Source: Symbiodinium natans (lineage: Eukaryota > Sar > Dinophyceae > Suessiales > Symbiodiniaceae). From it: 64,000 nt of DNA. Below are positions 50,590 to 63,939 of this stretch, piece after piece. The notes beneath the pieces are model-generated. The model worked only from the letters and a program-made list of their open reading frames with translations, was not told the DNA's origin and did not search any database. The DNA lies in assembly GCA_905221605.1 (NCBI GenBank), contig CAJNDS010002609.1:1-64000 (forward strand), given 5' to 3'. Each line of letters begins with the position of its first letter. Within the stretch, counting starts at the first letter, position 1. A program made the translations under genes and the position numbers.

Positions 50590-52770
50590 ATTTAACACTT
50601 CTCCTTCTTAGGCAGTGCTTGAGGATTCAAACAAGGCAGCCGTGCACAGCAACAAAGCTGTCAAGGTCTGAAAGCGGCCATGTGGTGTGGTGGACAGAAG
50701 GTTCTTTGCCTTGGACACATGCAGCTTGCTCCCCTGCTGAGGACCTTTGGCGGGGGGGGGGGGCCTGGAGCATCCGGGGGCAACAGGCGAGAATTGCACT
50801 TGCGCTTTGGTGGGGATGGGGGGCTGCAGTCCGGTCGGCTTGGTTTTGCACGGCAGACCTACCTAACTGTAGCCCACCCCTCGTCAGCCAAAAAAACCCG
50901 GCCCCATGCAGTAAACTGTTGAAATCACACGCAAAACAGACCCCTAAACCCACAAGACTGATCAGCAAGGCGGTGCTTCATAATTTCAAGTACAAGTTCT
51001 CGCTAACAGCTTCACAGAACACACTCCGGACTGGAAGTCGGCAGTTCGAGCATTCGACTTGTCAGGAATTGTGTGTTTGGGCTCGCTTGACATGTTCATT
51101 GCGCATGTGTCAGCTTTGACCAAGAGAAAACGAAGCCAACTCCCCACCCCAAAGACCGGGTTCCCTGCCAGTTTGCCACCAGACACCTGCACACAGCGCG
51201 GACAATGCAGCCAAAATGCAGCCAGTCTGACTCGTCGTCTACAGCCAACTTCTACTGATTCTACTGGACACCGGACAGACCTGCCTCGCACATTGCGCGC
51301 GGGACCACGGCCTGTGCCAACGGCGGTGTGGCCTTATTTTGTGCAAGGGAAACGGTCGATTGCAGCTTTAGGACTACATGTCGCCAAGGAGAAGGCATTA
51401 ATGGCCTCCGCAACGATACCCCGAAGCATCGAAGCCTCGGAGACAACAATTTTCTGCTCAACATGGGCTGATCAGAGAGAGCTTCACGTGCTGACCGCAG
51501 CCAATGTCTCGCTGCCATCCAAAGTCCTGGCATAGCTAGCGTTGCGTGTGACGCAGGTGTGAGAACGAAAAGGTTATCACAGGCTGCATGCTCGCACTCG
51601 TTGCTTTGAGATGCTGTGGTAAAATGCTTCGATCATATGCCCAAGCAAGCTCGATAAACAGCGTACTCTGCTGCACCGAGCTGGTGTTCTCCGGACAACT
51701 TGGATCGACGCTTTTCACTGGATTACCCTGCATCTTCCTCTAACAATTGCAGCACCATCAATTGCGTCCTCCTCGTAGACGAAGCTGAAGAAGACGATGG
51801 CGTTCGGCAGGACGATGAGGCAGCTGAAGCGGCCGAAACAGCCTCCAATTAGCGCGTGCATGCGCGCACATGCATGAATAAACACGCATGCATGCATGCA
51901 TGCATGCATACGCGCATGCGCCCATGCGCGCGGGGTGCGTCTGCAACGCGCATGCTAGCATGCTGCCGCCCACTCCAAGCCCATGGCCGCCGCCGCCTCC
52001 GCCGCTGGCCGGGTTCTAAGCCGCACCTTGCGAGAAGGGGTACATGCTTACGACATTTCACGCCAGCACCACAAAAGGCTCAAAGCAAGGATAGACAGCA
52101 CATGTCAGTCAAAGTGTGTGTTCCTCGATCTGGACAGTGCACATCATCGCGCGTGCATGGAAAACACCAGAAGCGCCATAGGGACCCTACGAACACACTT
52201 GCGCGAAGCAATGCATCAGGACAACCAGAACTGAAGTAAAATGTTCAAGCCCTAGGAGCTGAACGTCCTTATTGTACACTTGCGTTGAAAGCCTCCGCCA
52301 AGGCGATGCTGTCGGCACATAGCTTGCTGAGGGACATCATTGGTCTGGCCCTAAGTGATATCGATGAAGCACTGAAACAAAACGATATACATGGCATAGC
52401 TTCTGACATCAAGGTGGATCAACGTGGGGCCCGGGCACACCAGGCTCTGTGCCAAGGGCCTGAAGCATGAACGTGCTGCGAATCAATGCCTGCAGCTGTC
52501 CCCCATGATCTGAAGCCTCTGGAAGATCAGGTGCTTGGGCATGCGGGCCAAGTCGCAGAAGCTGGCCTCTAGCCGATGGCATCAGATGACTAAACACGAT
52601 CATGACCACATCAAATCACATCAAGGTAGCTGCAAAGAACATCCGGGAACCATGCCTTCGAGGCAACTCAAGAAGTCATCCGATGCCTCCGAACTTGTAA
52701 CGAAGTGGACAGTGGCTCAGCATCGACAGCGCAGGCATCGAACGGGCTCCTTAATTGCTGTCCCTGCTAA
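50590..52770. other. Mostly intron or spacer
   Basis: No exon is firmly supported. A G12 run lies at 50751-50762. An ATGC tetranucleotide repeat lies at 51886-51908. Confidence 0.35.
51886..51908. repeat. ATGC tetranucleotide microsatellite
   Basis: GCATGCATGCATGCATGCAT, self-complementary, set in a wider stretch of CGCATGC/GCGTGCATGCGC words (51850-51965) that are also palindromic. Confidence 0.85.
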
Positions 52771-52775
52771 GTGAC

Positions 52776-52893
52776 CAGCATCCGCGTGGCGACGCGGCAT
52801 TGGAAACTCTGCAGCCTCGTCGGCCGGTCCTTGCTGACACAGAGCCAGTAGGAATGCCACGTCGAGGACAGCCTTGAATAGAGACTTGCAGTC
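52776..52893 (-). CDS. Exon, unknown
   Basis: The acceptor (gcgagcagcag) and donor (GATGCTG followed by gtcact) bound 118 bp. The frame reads DCKSLFKAVLDVAFLLALCQ, QGPADEAAEFPMPRRHADA. A helical, leucine-rich start followed by an acidic/proline part. Reading may extend upstream in the same frame (ARLLAWHCEQQ). Confidence 0.5.
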
Positions 52894-52999
52894 CTGCTGC
52901 TCGCAGTGCCAGGCGAGAAGCCGAGCTCTCCCCACCGTCTCCAACCTTCACCGTCTCCCCGCCCAGAAGTGCAAGTGCCGTATTGTCTGATCAAGCGAT

Positions 53000-54380
53000 T
53001 GCAGTAGGCACCGGCAGCAGCGCATTGGCCACGGTGCCGCAGTACGGACCTTGAGCATGCGCTTAAGACACAGAACGGTCGAACCGTATCCAGACATTGG
53101 ACATGTCTCAGGCGAACACACGACATCCGATCACCTGCGCAAAGCTGCGGAGTTCAATGCGCAACCACTGCATCTCACGACAACCTTTGCTGCACTCTGC
53201 TTGTTGCCACGCCATCTCGACACCCCCCCCCCCCAAAAAAAAAAAAAATGAAACTACACGCTTGCGTTAAGAAGGTCCGTCCAAGAACAGCCAAAGTGAC
53301 ATGAACCATGGAGATGTAAAGGCTTAAGCTGTGCAAGCAAGGTGACTCAAAGGTCTAGCTCATAGGTCCATGCAATCTGGCACCGTGACTCAGAGATGCT
53401 CAGAGGGTCCCGGCGCAGCCTCCGGAGCGAAGGGCTGCGGGTCGGAAGCTCCGCCAACAGGAGAAGTGCCTGGGCAGTTCCCAGCTCTAAACTCCGAGTC
53501 TACCGAATCTACCGCAGCTCATCGCGTGACGACCGTCCCACCCTGCCCACTTTGCGCCCCGGAGCTGTTGAGGCCGACGCATGCGATGCGAGCACGCGCG
53601 AGCCAACACCTGGCTTCGGACAGCGGGAGAATACAAAAAAAGTAAATACTATGTATCAGGGGAGCATGCTCTTGTGAAGACTCGGCAGGAAGGCCAGTCC
53701 ATCAGGCGCTTGGGCTTCAAAGCACTGCGGCCTTACAAGCGAAGATCGATACGAAGATCTGCTCCCCATTCCTGAACCATTCAGCCATATGTCAATAAGC
53801 CGGCCTGGTCCTCGATGGCCCACACACAGAAGTCTTAGGCTGCTGGAGCAGAACAGCCTGCTCAGTCGCCACCTGAGTGTCTCAACGAGTCTCACAAAAC
53901 CCAAAGCTAACGTAACCCTCAATCAGTAAGGCTCATTTAGGGTTATGTCTTAATTTGACTGCATTTAACATGAGCACCGCGCTCTGCATCTCGGCCTGAA
54001 GAAACGGCGATATGTCAAAGGTGCTCGAAGGTACGCTCCTCTCTTAGCGTGACCGAGCACCCTGCATGGAGGATGCCACAGTGGGCCGCAGGAAGCAGAT
54101 GAGCCCGAGCGGGTTGTCCGAGTCTTCTCCATCCTGCACACGAAGCCCAGCACTTTGGACACACACACACACACGCCGTTCAGCAGAAGCCGCAGCTGTC
54201 CTGGTGTGACATGCAGACGACACATTCTGCAGGCGACATCTGGCCAAAGAGTCGATCAGTACTGCTTGAGATGGCTGGTGCTACACAACGAATGAGCTGC
54301 TCGGGTGAGCGCGTGTTACAAACATGGGCCAAAAGCTTACACTCGCTTAGCATACACACGACCGACTGCTCAGACCTTCA
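53000..54380. other. Spacer or intron
   Basis: No supported exon. Holds a C-run followed by an A-run (53222-53249) and a CA microsatellite at 54158-54174. Confidence 0.35.
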
Positions 54381-54419
54381 AAAGCGATGCAAACGATGTT
54401 TTGGTTGAATGTCAAAGAA

Positions 54420-54572
54420 GGCTCCTTGATTGCCCCCTGGCCCCTTTGGCCCTACAGACGCAAGCCGAGCCTCGACGTTGTCAGCATCGACGGGCTCCTG
54501 GCCGCATCGGATCCACGATTCTGGCGCAACTCCGCGCTTCGCTGTGAGCCTCAGGGGACTTGGCGTTCTCTG
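54420..54572 (-). CDS. Possible exon
   Basis: An AG acceptor (cctggaggcag) lies at about 54573. The frame reads TAKRGVAPESWIRCGQEPVD, ADNVEARLASVGPKGPGGNQ. Balanced composition, otherwise unknown. Confidence 0.4.
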
Positions 54573-55919
54573 CCTCCAGGAACTGGCGGCCGGCCTCGAA
54601 AACCAAGTCCAAATCCAAATGCGAAAAACACGACAACGGAGGCTGAGATCCTCCCGAGATTTAGGGCGCCCACACCAGAGATAAACGCAGCTTGGCGCTT
54701 TCGCAGGTTCTCGAGCCTTAGATCTCCCATGTGCAAGCCTATTCCACTTTATGTCCGGCGATGTCAGGCCATGAGCACCCGACATGCGCTGCTGACGCTC
54801 CTGGGGTTGGGCAAGCCCGTGCATGTTCATGAAGATGAAGGCGCTGAAGGGACCACTTTGGGCAGGCTGATGCAGGCTGCATATAAGGTTTGGGGTTTAG
54901 ATTGTTTGGGGATCCCTGTCAAAACTATGTAACCATGTGTAATTTCACTCTTCGCCTAGGCTCACACCCAGACTGTAGCGGTACTGCAGTGTCTCTGGTT
55001 GTCTTCCGCAACTCGAAGTAGCTGGAAGCAGACTACCAAGCCTGTCTAGACCGTCTGAGAAGGTTCAACGTTAGAAACAACCAGAATCCGGTGACCGACA
55101 AGTCACGCGAAAGCAAACACCGCACAATGTAACCCAGACCATCCACTCAGCTTGTGCAAGCGCAAGCTATAGCTGAATTTGCCTTTAACCTTTAACATCA
55201 GCATTGATGAACAGCCCGTCGCCGCTCCTGGGCGGCCTTGCGGCGTTTGGCCTTGCGATCTTCCTGAAGTCAGAGAAAAGTTAAAATTTCAAAGAGAGAG
55301 CGCCGAGCACGCTGCTCAAATCGGCCACAGCTCACAAAGAGCGCAAGGTTTACACTTTACAAAGAAAGGTGGAATCCAGCTTCGGCCTCGTCACCATGTT
55401 GGGTCGGGCTTTCCACCTCCATCTGTGAGCCTCTGACTTATCCGTAGACTTCTCTGACTTGTTGTGACTTGCTATGACGTGCTACATTGCTACATTCTAC
55501 AAGAAGAGAGCACATCTCTGCCTTCTTGTTTGGCCGAACCCCGTGATCCTGCTGCCTCGGAGGATGCTACAAGGATAAAGCACCAAGCAGCCCAGCTCGA
55601 AGATCCGGGTGGGCCTGTGCCATCCTCTGTCGCTGAATTCGCTGCCGGAGTCCTCGCCTGGAGATGCCAACTTGCTCTGTCAGGCACTTTTCCCAAATTC
55701 TTTTGAGATCTGCTTTGATCTGAGGGCATCGGCGCCAAAGTGCCGGAGACGCTCTCTCCGAGCGCTGCGAGCCGATCGACCTTTGTCAGCGTGCACCGCG
55801 CAGCAAAGCACGGAGCATGAGCGTAGTACAGCGAGTACTCATTTACTCGTGCGAGTACTGTCATGCTCTGAGGAGTCTCTCAGCTCAGAGCTGCATCCAT
55901 CAGCGACACGGTCAGCTCG

Positions 55920-56070
55920 GCCTCTCAGGACGTTCGCACTGAGACTCCGCAGGACTCCTCGATAGGAGGCAACCCATGCTTTCCTGCCTTTGGGGCATTC
56001 GCAGTGGCCACCTTTGCTCTTCAAATCCTCTCTGAGCCACCCAAGGCACCACACCAAGAATCTCTCCTGC
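55920..56070 (-). CDS. Exon, unknown
   Basis: The acceptor (tctgcatccag) precedes 56070. The frame reads QERFLVWCLGWLREDLKSKG, GHCECPKGRKAWVASYRGVL and RSLSANVLRG. The WLREDL helix and Cys pair suggest a small folded segment. The donor is uncertain. Confidence 0.45.
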
Positions 56071-56079
56071 CTGGATGCA

Positions 56080-59000
56080 GAACTTGCGCGTGGCGGTCTG
56101 CGATAAGTTTGGTCCCACTGCCTCAGCGTCATGGTCATGCCCCGACTTCTTGACAACTTCTTGGTACAGAACCTGGCACGGCCCGAGCCCTAAATGCTAC
56201 ATCTCATCCGAGTTTGGACCGAATGCCCTCGAGTCATCATCCGGCAGTCAGCGCTTGCAAACAGAAGAAGAGCTGCATCGGACAACCCAGTGCCCGAACG
56301 CCGTACAGAAGCGTGAGCGCGTGCCGCAGTGTTGCACTTGTGTTATGTGACGACTGTTACGTCGCTCGTTTGCGAGGTGACTTGGGGACTTGAGGCTGCC
56401 GGCCTTGGCAAGCCAAATCAGTTGCACCTCCTCCGCCGGGATGCTGACCTGACAAGGGCAGAAAAGCATGATCGCCTTGGCAGAACTCGCCATGGAAACA
56501 AGTGGAGCACGTGTGGCTCTCGTAGAGGAATGAGGCTGGCGCCGCCCCCATCTCGACATCTCCTGGCAGCTCCTCCCATGTGAAGGCATTGCACCATTCA
56601 ACTCTACAGCAATCGCAGCACTATACAGTAATCAATATGGGTGCAAAACTAAGAAGCTGTGACACGCGCCATCGATACTGCAACGATTCGTGCCTCAGCC
56701 TCCGAGCCGTCGGCATTCGTGGAACCTCTTGAGCTGCTAAAAGCAGTGAAGAAATGCAAGACCCTACTGCATTTGTCCGAGGGTTGCGCGAATTGCAAGG
56801 AGGAGGGCAAGCACCTGAGCATAAACAAAATCCTCTTGGGAAAGAGGAGCCTGACTTCAGAGAGTACCCCCCAGCAAAACAGAGCACAACACACTCCATC
56901 TGTAAGAAGGCAAGATGCAAGGAGCCGGCCATCGGACGAGCCGTCCTGCCAACGCAGCCCGTTTCTTCGCGCAGGAAGTGATCACGAACACTGCAGTCTA
57001 CCGCAGTCCTTCTTGTCGGGCTGAAATGCCAGGCGAACAAGGAGCAGCCAGCAGAAAGCTTGGACCTAATTAGATTCTTCGCACGCTCAGAAAAACTCAA
57101 GTACATGCTGAACCCTGGCACAAAAGCCCATGCGGGGCGCGGGCCATGCCACTTGTGCACCTCTTCCGTCAAGGCAACACAGAGAAAGTAAAAACACTTC
57201 TTTGAGCGATCCAAAACTTGTGCAAAATTGTGCGAATGGCGAGGAGGGCACCATTTGAGAAACGGCACACGAAATGCCTCGCGAATCGGTGGCTGTAGCC
57301 GAGCCGACCTTACGACAAGAGCAAAGAAGAAAACTAAAAGAAAATCTGCATGGTTTGAAATGCTCTGGGATGCTCCGAGCTCTGGGCTCCTCTATCCAAG
57401 TCGACAGATCGCCACCGCGTGCCTTCCACCCATTGGGCTCAGCCAAGACAGGCGTATTTGGAACTCATCAGTCCAGCGGCTTTCATGGCTGCAATCAAGT
57501 TCTCCTCCACTTTCTGCTGCTCACCTCAAACAGAACTGGAGCATTCTAGAGCACGCACGGACTAGGCCGCTAGGCATCGGACTCCACGAAAACAAGTGGA
57601 AGTAAGGGTCCACCGCAGACCACCTGAAGAGGGCACGGGGACACATGAGCTGACATGACCTAGGTACGTACAAGCAAGCTGCTGGTCGTCTTTGAGGTGG
57701 TACCTCAAAGTTGATGCTGGATACAGCAGGGCAACATCCAGGCAACGTGATGGGAGCACTTTGCAGGATTGTGGCCGCTGCCGTCTGCTTCAGAAAAGGA
57801 GCTGATTTCCCGCAGAGCAGCCTCAAGCCTGAGGTGTTCCGCATGCTCTCGATGCACTGTATTGCACCGTGCATCCCAGATAGCCCCGAGGACCCAGCAT
57901 CTGCTGGTCCTTGGCAGTGGCCGTGGCAGTCGAGCCTTGCAAGAAGCGCGAATCCGAGGTCTACTTTCGGGGGGCAGCTTGGAAGGTTCGGCGATCTGAG
58001 AGCGCGCACGTTCCAGGCGAGGATCCCAGAGCTGGGAATGGCTCTTGGGCCCCACGCTCAGGAACTGCCTGCTCTGACCACACGCAACGGGAAGGCCCAG
58101 CTGGCCCAGCTGACGCACAAGACAACACGGCACACTGACGAAGAGGAACGAAACGCATGGAAAACATGACAAAGTTCGGCAAACCTCGCCCAGCATCCCG
58201 AACTGAAGCCTCATGCAACTGCGCTATGCCTGTGCCCCCCTCTCTCCTCTCCCACTCACCATCATCGGAATTCCTGCCTAACCCTTAACCTCAGCCTACT
58301 ACTGTACACTCTCGCTCAATGTGTTTTCGAGGGGTTGTACACATTCTACGGACATGAGGTCCTCTCTTTCCCACGAGGATGCGCCTAACTTGGTTAGGAC
58401 ATGCTAGGACATGTTAGGACGATAGGAGATGCAGGGTACCCTGGACGCAAAAGTGCAACATGCACGCTCTCATTTTCCTCTTCTCTTTGATCTGGTGCAC
58501 AAGTTCGTTGCTATATATGTCCTCTCCCACATGACAATCAAGCTACGCGCACGGTTTTGACTCGACCCTGCCTGGTTGTGTGCGTCACCAGTTGCGGCCA
58601 GGTCAAGGCCAGGTGCGTGTTCCGGCTGAGGAGCTGGTACAGACTCGGCGCACAGGCAAGCTGAAACAGCGCTGAGCTTCTCCATTCTGACATGGACGGG
58701 TGGTCGCATGGCAGTCGCATGGCAGCTGGGCACCCATGTTTTGGTTTGGTGAGGAAGTGCCAGAGACCTGTGAGACCTTGCGCCTCTCCCAAGAAATGTC
58801 CAAGATTTGTTACATTTACACTATCATTAGCATTCCTCACAGCGCAAAGCCGCTGACAAAAGGACGAAGCTCTGCAACTTCATCATCGCAAACTCCTTGT
58901 CACGACCCGAACGCGACGAAGGCTGGATGACGGCAAGTCGGGAAACGCTCCTGCTCCGGCTCAATCCCCCCAAGGAGCCTCGGAATCGCAGAGTCCCCAT

Positions 59001-60880
59001 GCTCGGAGCCCGCAGAGTTCTCACTGCAGGCTGTCCGGCTGTCCTTGCAAGTGGATCTCCGGGGGCCAACCAGCTGCCAAGCTCGAACCTTGGCAACCGC
59101 TCGCAGCGGCAAGATTCGGGCAACACATTCGGGCAACACGCGTAGCATCACGCGGTATCTGATGCCTAAGACAACGGCCTCTTTAAGGTCACTCGGAAAA
59201 AGATCTCCGGCCTGGTGAGGGTGTCACGGCCGAGCAGCACCGAGCAACGAAATGCCGACATTCTTGTGTCGAGCACAAGTGCTACGCTGCTGCACACAAG
59301 GTGGGGGCCTAAGGGCAAGAGCGGCCATGCGCAGAGCCAACAAATCCACGTCTATCAGCAGGTGGTGCCTGGGTCACTCTTCGTTGGTTTTAGCCGGCAT
59401 GCGGCAATTCCGAAGAGGACAGGACCAGTAGTTCATCCTGTAGAACTCACTCTCGTGCTCGAGCGCCTGATATGCTGCTTCAGCCGACAACCTGCTGCCC
59501 CCACACGAAATGATGTCGAGCTTGGCCTCTCCATTTCGTTTCCACATGCCGGCCATCCTGAGTTTCGAGGGGCATGGCTGTGAGAAACAGGCGCGAGCCA
59601 TTGAAGCAGTCCGCCTAGTCGCCTTTGCTTATCCCGCAGAATATGATAAGAACACTTTTCAGCGAAAGGTACGCTTGCCAGTGGAGAACAAGAGCCCGAA
59701 GAGGATGCTCCATCCTGGGCATGGCGAAAAAGCCGACTGCTGCAACTGTACAACAGTGAAGCCTGCACGCATGAGAGAGAGAGAGAATGCATCAGAGTAT
59801 ATCAGGGTGCATACTGAGGCCGAGTCCACCAAAGGATATCAGATTCAGCTGCCATTCCAACAGTACTGAAGACCTCTACAAGGAGCACAGCGCCTGAGGG
59901 CCCAAGCGCTCTGATCTCACCTACCGCACAGCACAGGGCCTGCTCCACCAAGCTGTTGCCACACGCTGGTGTCAAAGCGCCTGGGGACGCTTTAAGAACC
60001 CCCGAGGCCCACACGTCACGCTTGCGAGACTCAGCAAGCTCTTGACATGGCCCACCGTCTCTCGAGCGCCGCACGAATGCAGAGCTGGTGCAACAAGAAT
60101 GCCAAGACCTTTGCCAGCGGATATCCGCGGATCGCACTCAATCGCGGTTTGCACACCCACAACAAGAGCCTAGCAAGTGTGAAGACATGCTAGGACCGTT
60201 GAGATGCGGCTAAGACCTGCACCCGGTTGACAGGAACGTGGAAGCTGGTGCCCCGCGACACCTCATACTCATACTGAAGTTACGAAAGTTACGCTGAAGT
60301 TACGAAAGTTACGCTGAAGTCGTTAAAGCACCAACTGATGCAGAGACTGGGAAGGGCTCCACCTGTTAAACGGTGGTCGGTGAAGGGAAAAACGGGGAAG
60401 TGGGGGGCGGTGATTAAAGCTCGGAGGCCTCGTAGTCAAAGGCGCCTTCCATTGCGGCCGCGCCGACCTTCAGTTATTTTCTTCGTGCAATTGCTGCGGG
60501 ACCCGTGCAAAATCACAAAAGAAGATCAGTGATGTCGGAAAACAAGAAGAAAAATAAACGTACTCCGCGGGTGATCCAAAGCCAAGGCGGGCACACGGCC
60601 TTCGGCTCTGTGCACCTTCGTTGAATTTCGGGAACCCCGAGCAACACAAGCCAGCTCTCTGCCTGCCTCAGAGCCACACCATCAGTCACACCCACATCCC
60701 TCCTATGCCCACCTGCACCATCCAGCTGCGCAGCTCGTGCCAGGCAAGCTGCCTGGGATCAAGGCACACTGTTTTCGACCCCCATGCCCATGCACTCGCG
60801 GCGTCTAAGGGGTTTGCGCCATCTCTTTGACTGATTCGAGCTCGGCCTCTCAGAAGAACCTTCTTTTCTGCCATCACACT
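56080..60880. other. Mostly intron or spacer; no function assignable
   Basis: Several partly open minus-strand frames (for example 56357-56600, 57087-57446 and 57521-58214) might hold exons, but none has a clear motif plus two good splice sites. A 20-bp tandem unit (GCTGAAGTTACGAAAGTTAC) lies at about 60272-60320. Confidence 0.3.
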
Positions 60881-60892
60881 TCTTGAACAATC

Positions 60893-61050
60893 TCTGCCTT
60901 GAACTCAATAGCATCCAGGATCAGCCACGTGTTCGACCTGGGAACAGTTACAAAATGTACAAGCCAATTTCGGGCCCTGTCACGCGTCTCCAGCTCAGCT
61001 GCAGGCCCGAGATCCGTGTGCAGAGTAAGCGCATTCCCCCAGGAGGGGCT
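60893..61050 (-). CDS. Possible exon(s)
   Basis: The frame reads ALTLHTDLGPAAELETRDRA, RNWLVHFVTV and, after a polypyrimidine-AG (ctgttcccag) at about 60943, SNTWLILDAIEFKAEIVQE before a GT. The last part may be a separate short exon. The hydrophobic/acidic pattern is protein-like. Confidence 0.45.
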
Positions 61051-61059
61051 AGTGAACCT

Positions 61060-62700
61060 GCGCCAGAGACAACAAAACTGAGGGCTCATCAGACAAGACT
61101 TCAAGCCTAAGCGCGGCACTCCACATGGTTGACACTGCGCCGCTTGTGTAGGTTCATGGCCTTCGGAGCAGGGCCACCACAAAAGCAGAGCGATCCATCC
61201 CTCCCGGCCTGCATGGAAATCAGAATCTGAATCCAACCAGCCCACAACTCTCCACGCAACACCGGTGAGCGAATGATCTCCCACCTCGCAAGTACACTGC
61301 ATAAAGCATGACCCTTGCATGCCACACCATGTGGGTGGGGTGTGTCCCGCAGCCAGCCGCCCTTTCCGAAAACGCAATTTTGGGGGGGAGCTTGCGAGAC
61401 AGCTTTGGTGAGCTGCGCAGCAGCTTTTAAGCTTTCCAGGCGCCTAAGTGTAGCTCGATCGCCTCTCTTAGGTCTGTTCACAGTTGCACCTACGCAGGAA
61501 TGACACATGCCGATCCCCTGGAAGCCTACATCCTCTATTGTGCACCTTCTCTGGTCGGCAACGACATATCGGAAAACAGGAGACAAGGAGAGGCAGAGAG
61601 TGCTTCTTGGCCAGCAGCTGCCATGTGTTGATCGGCTTGGGAGCCCACGCAATGTCCGAATGATCCAGCACGTACAACAGATCCATCGAACACCTAGGGA
61701 AGCACTGGGAAGCACTGCTGGGAGTCTTTGCCGCCTACGATTCGCATATCAGACATCATATGAGGCGTTTGCTGAATGATCTCGTGGTCACGGAAGATGT
61801 TCGACTCATGGTTGAAAACCGGAGGGGCTGAGTCCTTGACAAGCCTGGGCCATCGCACTGCGCCAGCTCTCCACACAGGATTCAAGATCTTCTGTGCGAA
61901 TAGCAATTGCTCGAGCTACCGAGCAGAGTCGCCTGCATGAGCAGTGACCGTTTGTAAGAAGCGAACGCTGGACGCAGGAGCCCCCAAAGACACTCCAGCC
62001 TTAGTAAACACCCACACGCAACGACGCTCCAGCCTTACAAACGCGCACGCGAATTTGAGTAACAGGGCCTGACCGGTACCCACCCACTGGATCAACATCG
62101 CACACCATGGGCCAAGAAGGGGTGACCCCTTAAACACGATAAAAGCACCATCCAAACAACTAACCCCAAAAACAGATGAGACACATCAAATACGAATTCA
62201 CAGGAAAATCTCTATTTCCTTTGTGAACTTTTATGCGTTAATGGGAAAACGTGTTGTGTATCTGCTCTGTGTCCTCTACAGTTTGCTATACTTTGACAGG
62301 AGAACATCTAGCCTAGTTCCTCTGCATGCTCCTGTATTTACCTATTTCCTCAGTTTAGAGTCGTTGAAAACCTCGCGCTTAAGGTGTTTCTTGGGCTTTG
62401 GTGGGCTTGGTGTAGGGCGTGGCTGTTGCTTGCAGCTACCTGCCACACCCTGCTAAACCCTATGGCTTCTAAGCGTGTGCAGAAAACTTCCATTTCCTCT
62501 AAACCTCGGCTTCCTTGTGCGTGCGACACAAGAACGGATCGGAAACCTGTGTTCGATTCTATTTCAGTCGCAAACCTCCAGTCTGCAGCACAATAGTCTA
62601 GGCATGCAAAAGTGTGTGTTTTGGCCCCGGGGGGGGGTCGCAGCAGGGATCCCTTGATCCCTGAACGCTCCCTGATGGAAACCTCGCATAAGGTCAGCAG
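61060..62700. other. Mostly intron or spacer
   Basis: No exon with two good splice sites was found. Minus-strand frames in 61107-61715 have a weak protein-like character. Confidence 0.3.
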
Positions 62701-62705
62701 ACCAC

Positions 62706-62780
62706 CCACGGGTTGCCATGATGGGCTGCAGACAGCGTCTTCACCAGGTCCTTCTCACGAACCAGCTCCATCGTGACATC
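62706..62780 (-). CDS. Exon, ankyrin-repeat-like helix pair
   Basis: The acceptor (tattgtgag) and donor (CCGTGG followed by gtggtc) bound 75 bp, 25 codons in phase 0: DVTMELVREKDLVKTLSAAH and HGNPW. The L-V-x-x-L-x-x-A-H-x-G pattern resembles the helix-turn of ankyrin repeats, but one exon is too little to be sure. Confidence 0.55.
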
Positions 62781-63173
62781 CTCACAATAAGGAGATTTCC
62801 CAAAATAGGGTGCCCTTTTTAGGGGGGAGTCCTGGTTTAGAAGGCTTGGACGATTTTTGGGGTAAATAGAAATTACGGGTGCCCTCGGCAACCCTCCCCC
62901 CCCTTCCCTCCAGAGATCTCGCCCAAACAAAGCCCCCAAGAAGGAGGCGCCTGTCGGGTGAAGATCTGACACGTGAAGTCTCCCAGCCTCACACATGGAA
63001 AAAACGCGGAAAAGGAGAACTTTTTAACGCCACAAGAAACACACACGCCACACATTGCGCAGATTTTGTACAAGAAGACAGAGGTCCGAGTTCCAATCTC
63101 ATTGGTGTCTGTGTTGCCTTCCTCGGGCAGACTGCCAAATCCCAAGCTCACAACACCACTGCCCACTTCAAAC

Positions 63174-63228
63174 CGGGTAGGGCTGGCTCCCGGTTGCGCA
63201 CCATCTCGGGATACAGCGAGGTAAACAC
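63174..63228 (-). CDS. Exon, joined in frame over a GC-AG intron
   Basis: The acceptor (tgcctgggag) precedes 63228 and a gtttga donor follows 63174. The frame reads VFTSLYPEMVRNREPALP. It joins in phase 0 to the exon at 63290-63347. Confidence 0.6.
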
Positions 63229-63289
63229 CTCCCAGGCAAACATCAAGCAAACACCGAGGCAGACTTGGGGCACGCATCATATGCCGTGC
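63229..63289 (-). other. 61-bp GC-AG intron
   Basis: CGCAG is followed by gcacggcatatg, and the intron closes cctgggag. The exon-intron boundary CGCAG|gcacggc is identical to that of the GC intron at 21942. A GT donor 35 bp further down (63254) would leave only 26 bp of intron, so the GC site is preferred. Confidence 0.6.
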
Positions 63290-63347
63290 CTGCGCGAAGC
63301 GGTGCTTGAAATCCAAGTCCAGCATGAGATCCACCATGAGGTTGGTC
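63290..63347 (-). CDS. Exon, unknown
   Basis: The acceptor (tacctgtaag) precedes 63347. The frame reads TNLMVDLMLDLDFKHRFAQ, a helical segment, and continues in frame to VFTSLYPEM on the next exon. Confidence 0.6.
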
Positions 63348-63658
63348 CTTACAGGTAAAGAGGCCCTGAAAGGCTCAGAGAGGACTTGTGGATGCGAGAG
63401 AGCACCTCTTACTCTGAGCCACCCAGCTCCAGCTTGCGCACCGAGGGCTCCATCAAATGCGAATGCCTCAACCCAGGCCCGTAATTACACACACTACACA
63501 ACACAAGATACACACAGCTAGCAGAGAAGAGTACAAAAGAAGAAGTGCTGGCAGCTCGGCCTGAGCAAGACCTCCACGGCACTTTGGCCCTGCAAAATCG
63601 GAGAGCTCCAAAGGAGAATATCACTCAGGGAAATGGCAGGAAAATACAAGAGGAATAC

Positions 63659-63839
63659 AAGTATGTGCTCCAAATATTGCCAAACTGTTCAGGTACCGCC
63701 TGGACAAAGAGGCTTCGGTCCAAAAAGACCTGCAGGGACCCTGCATCGACTCTGCCGCGTTTGCCAGAAGCAGGGGGGGCATCCGTAGCCTGGCCAATGA
63801 TCTTGCGGAGACCATCCTCGTGACTTCGGAATGAAGCAG
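63659..63839 (-). CDS. Exon, unknown
   Basis: A strong polypyrimidine acceptor (tttttttttagcag) precedes 63839; the donor is gtattc after 63659. The frame reads ASFRSHEDGLRKIIGQATDA, PPASGKRGRVDAGSLQVFLD and RSLFVQAVPEQFGNIWSTYL. It completes a codon split with the exon at the window edge (G|CT, Ala). It may belong to the same gene as 63174-63347. No family recognised. Confidence 0.65.
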
Positions 63840-63939
63840 CTGCTAAAAAAAAACAGTTTCTAGTTGTTGTAGAAGCTCCACAGTTCCAACATATTCCACA
63901 TTCTTTCAACTTGTCCCGAGGCTCCGACATGAAAGCCAC

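Noticed and set aside
54150-54180. Cys-Val repeat peptide (CVCVCV) on the minus strand
   Set aside because: It is the translation of a CA microsatellite.
57900-58040. ILAWNVRAL peptide resembling the start of a LINE endonuclease
   Set aside because: The motif is not followed by the expected LQET or catalytic segments in any frame.
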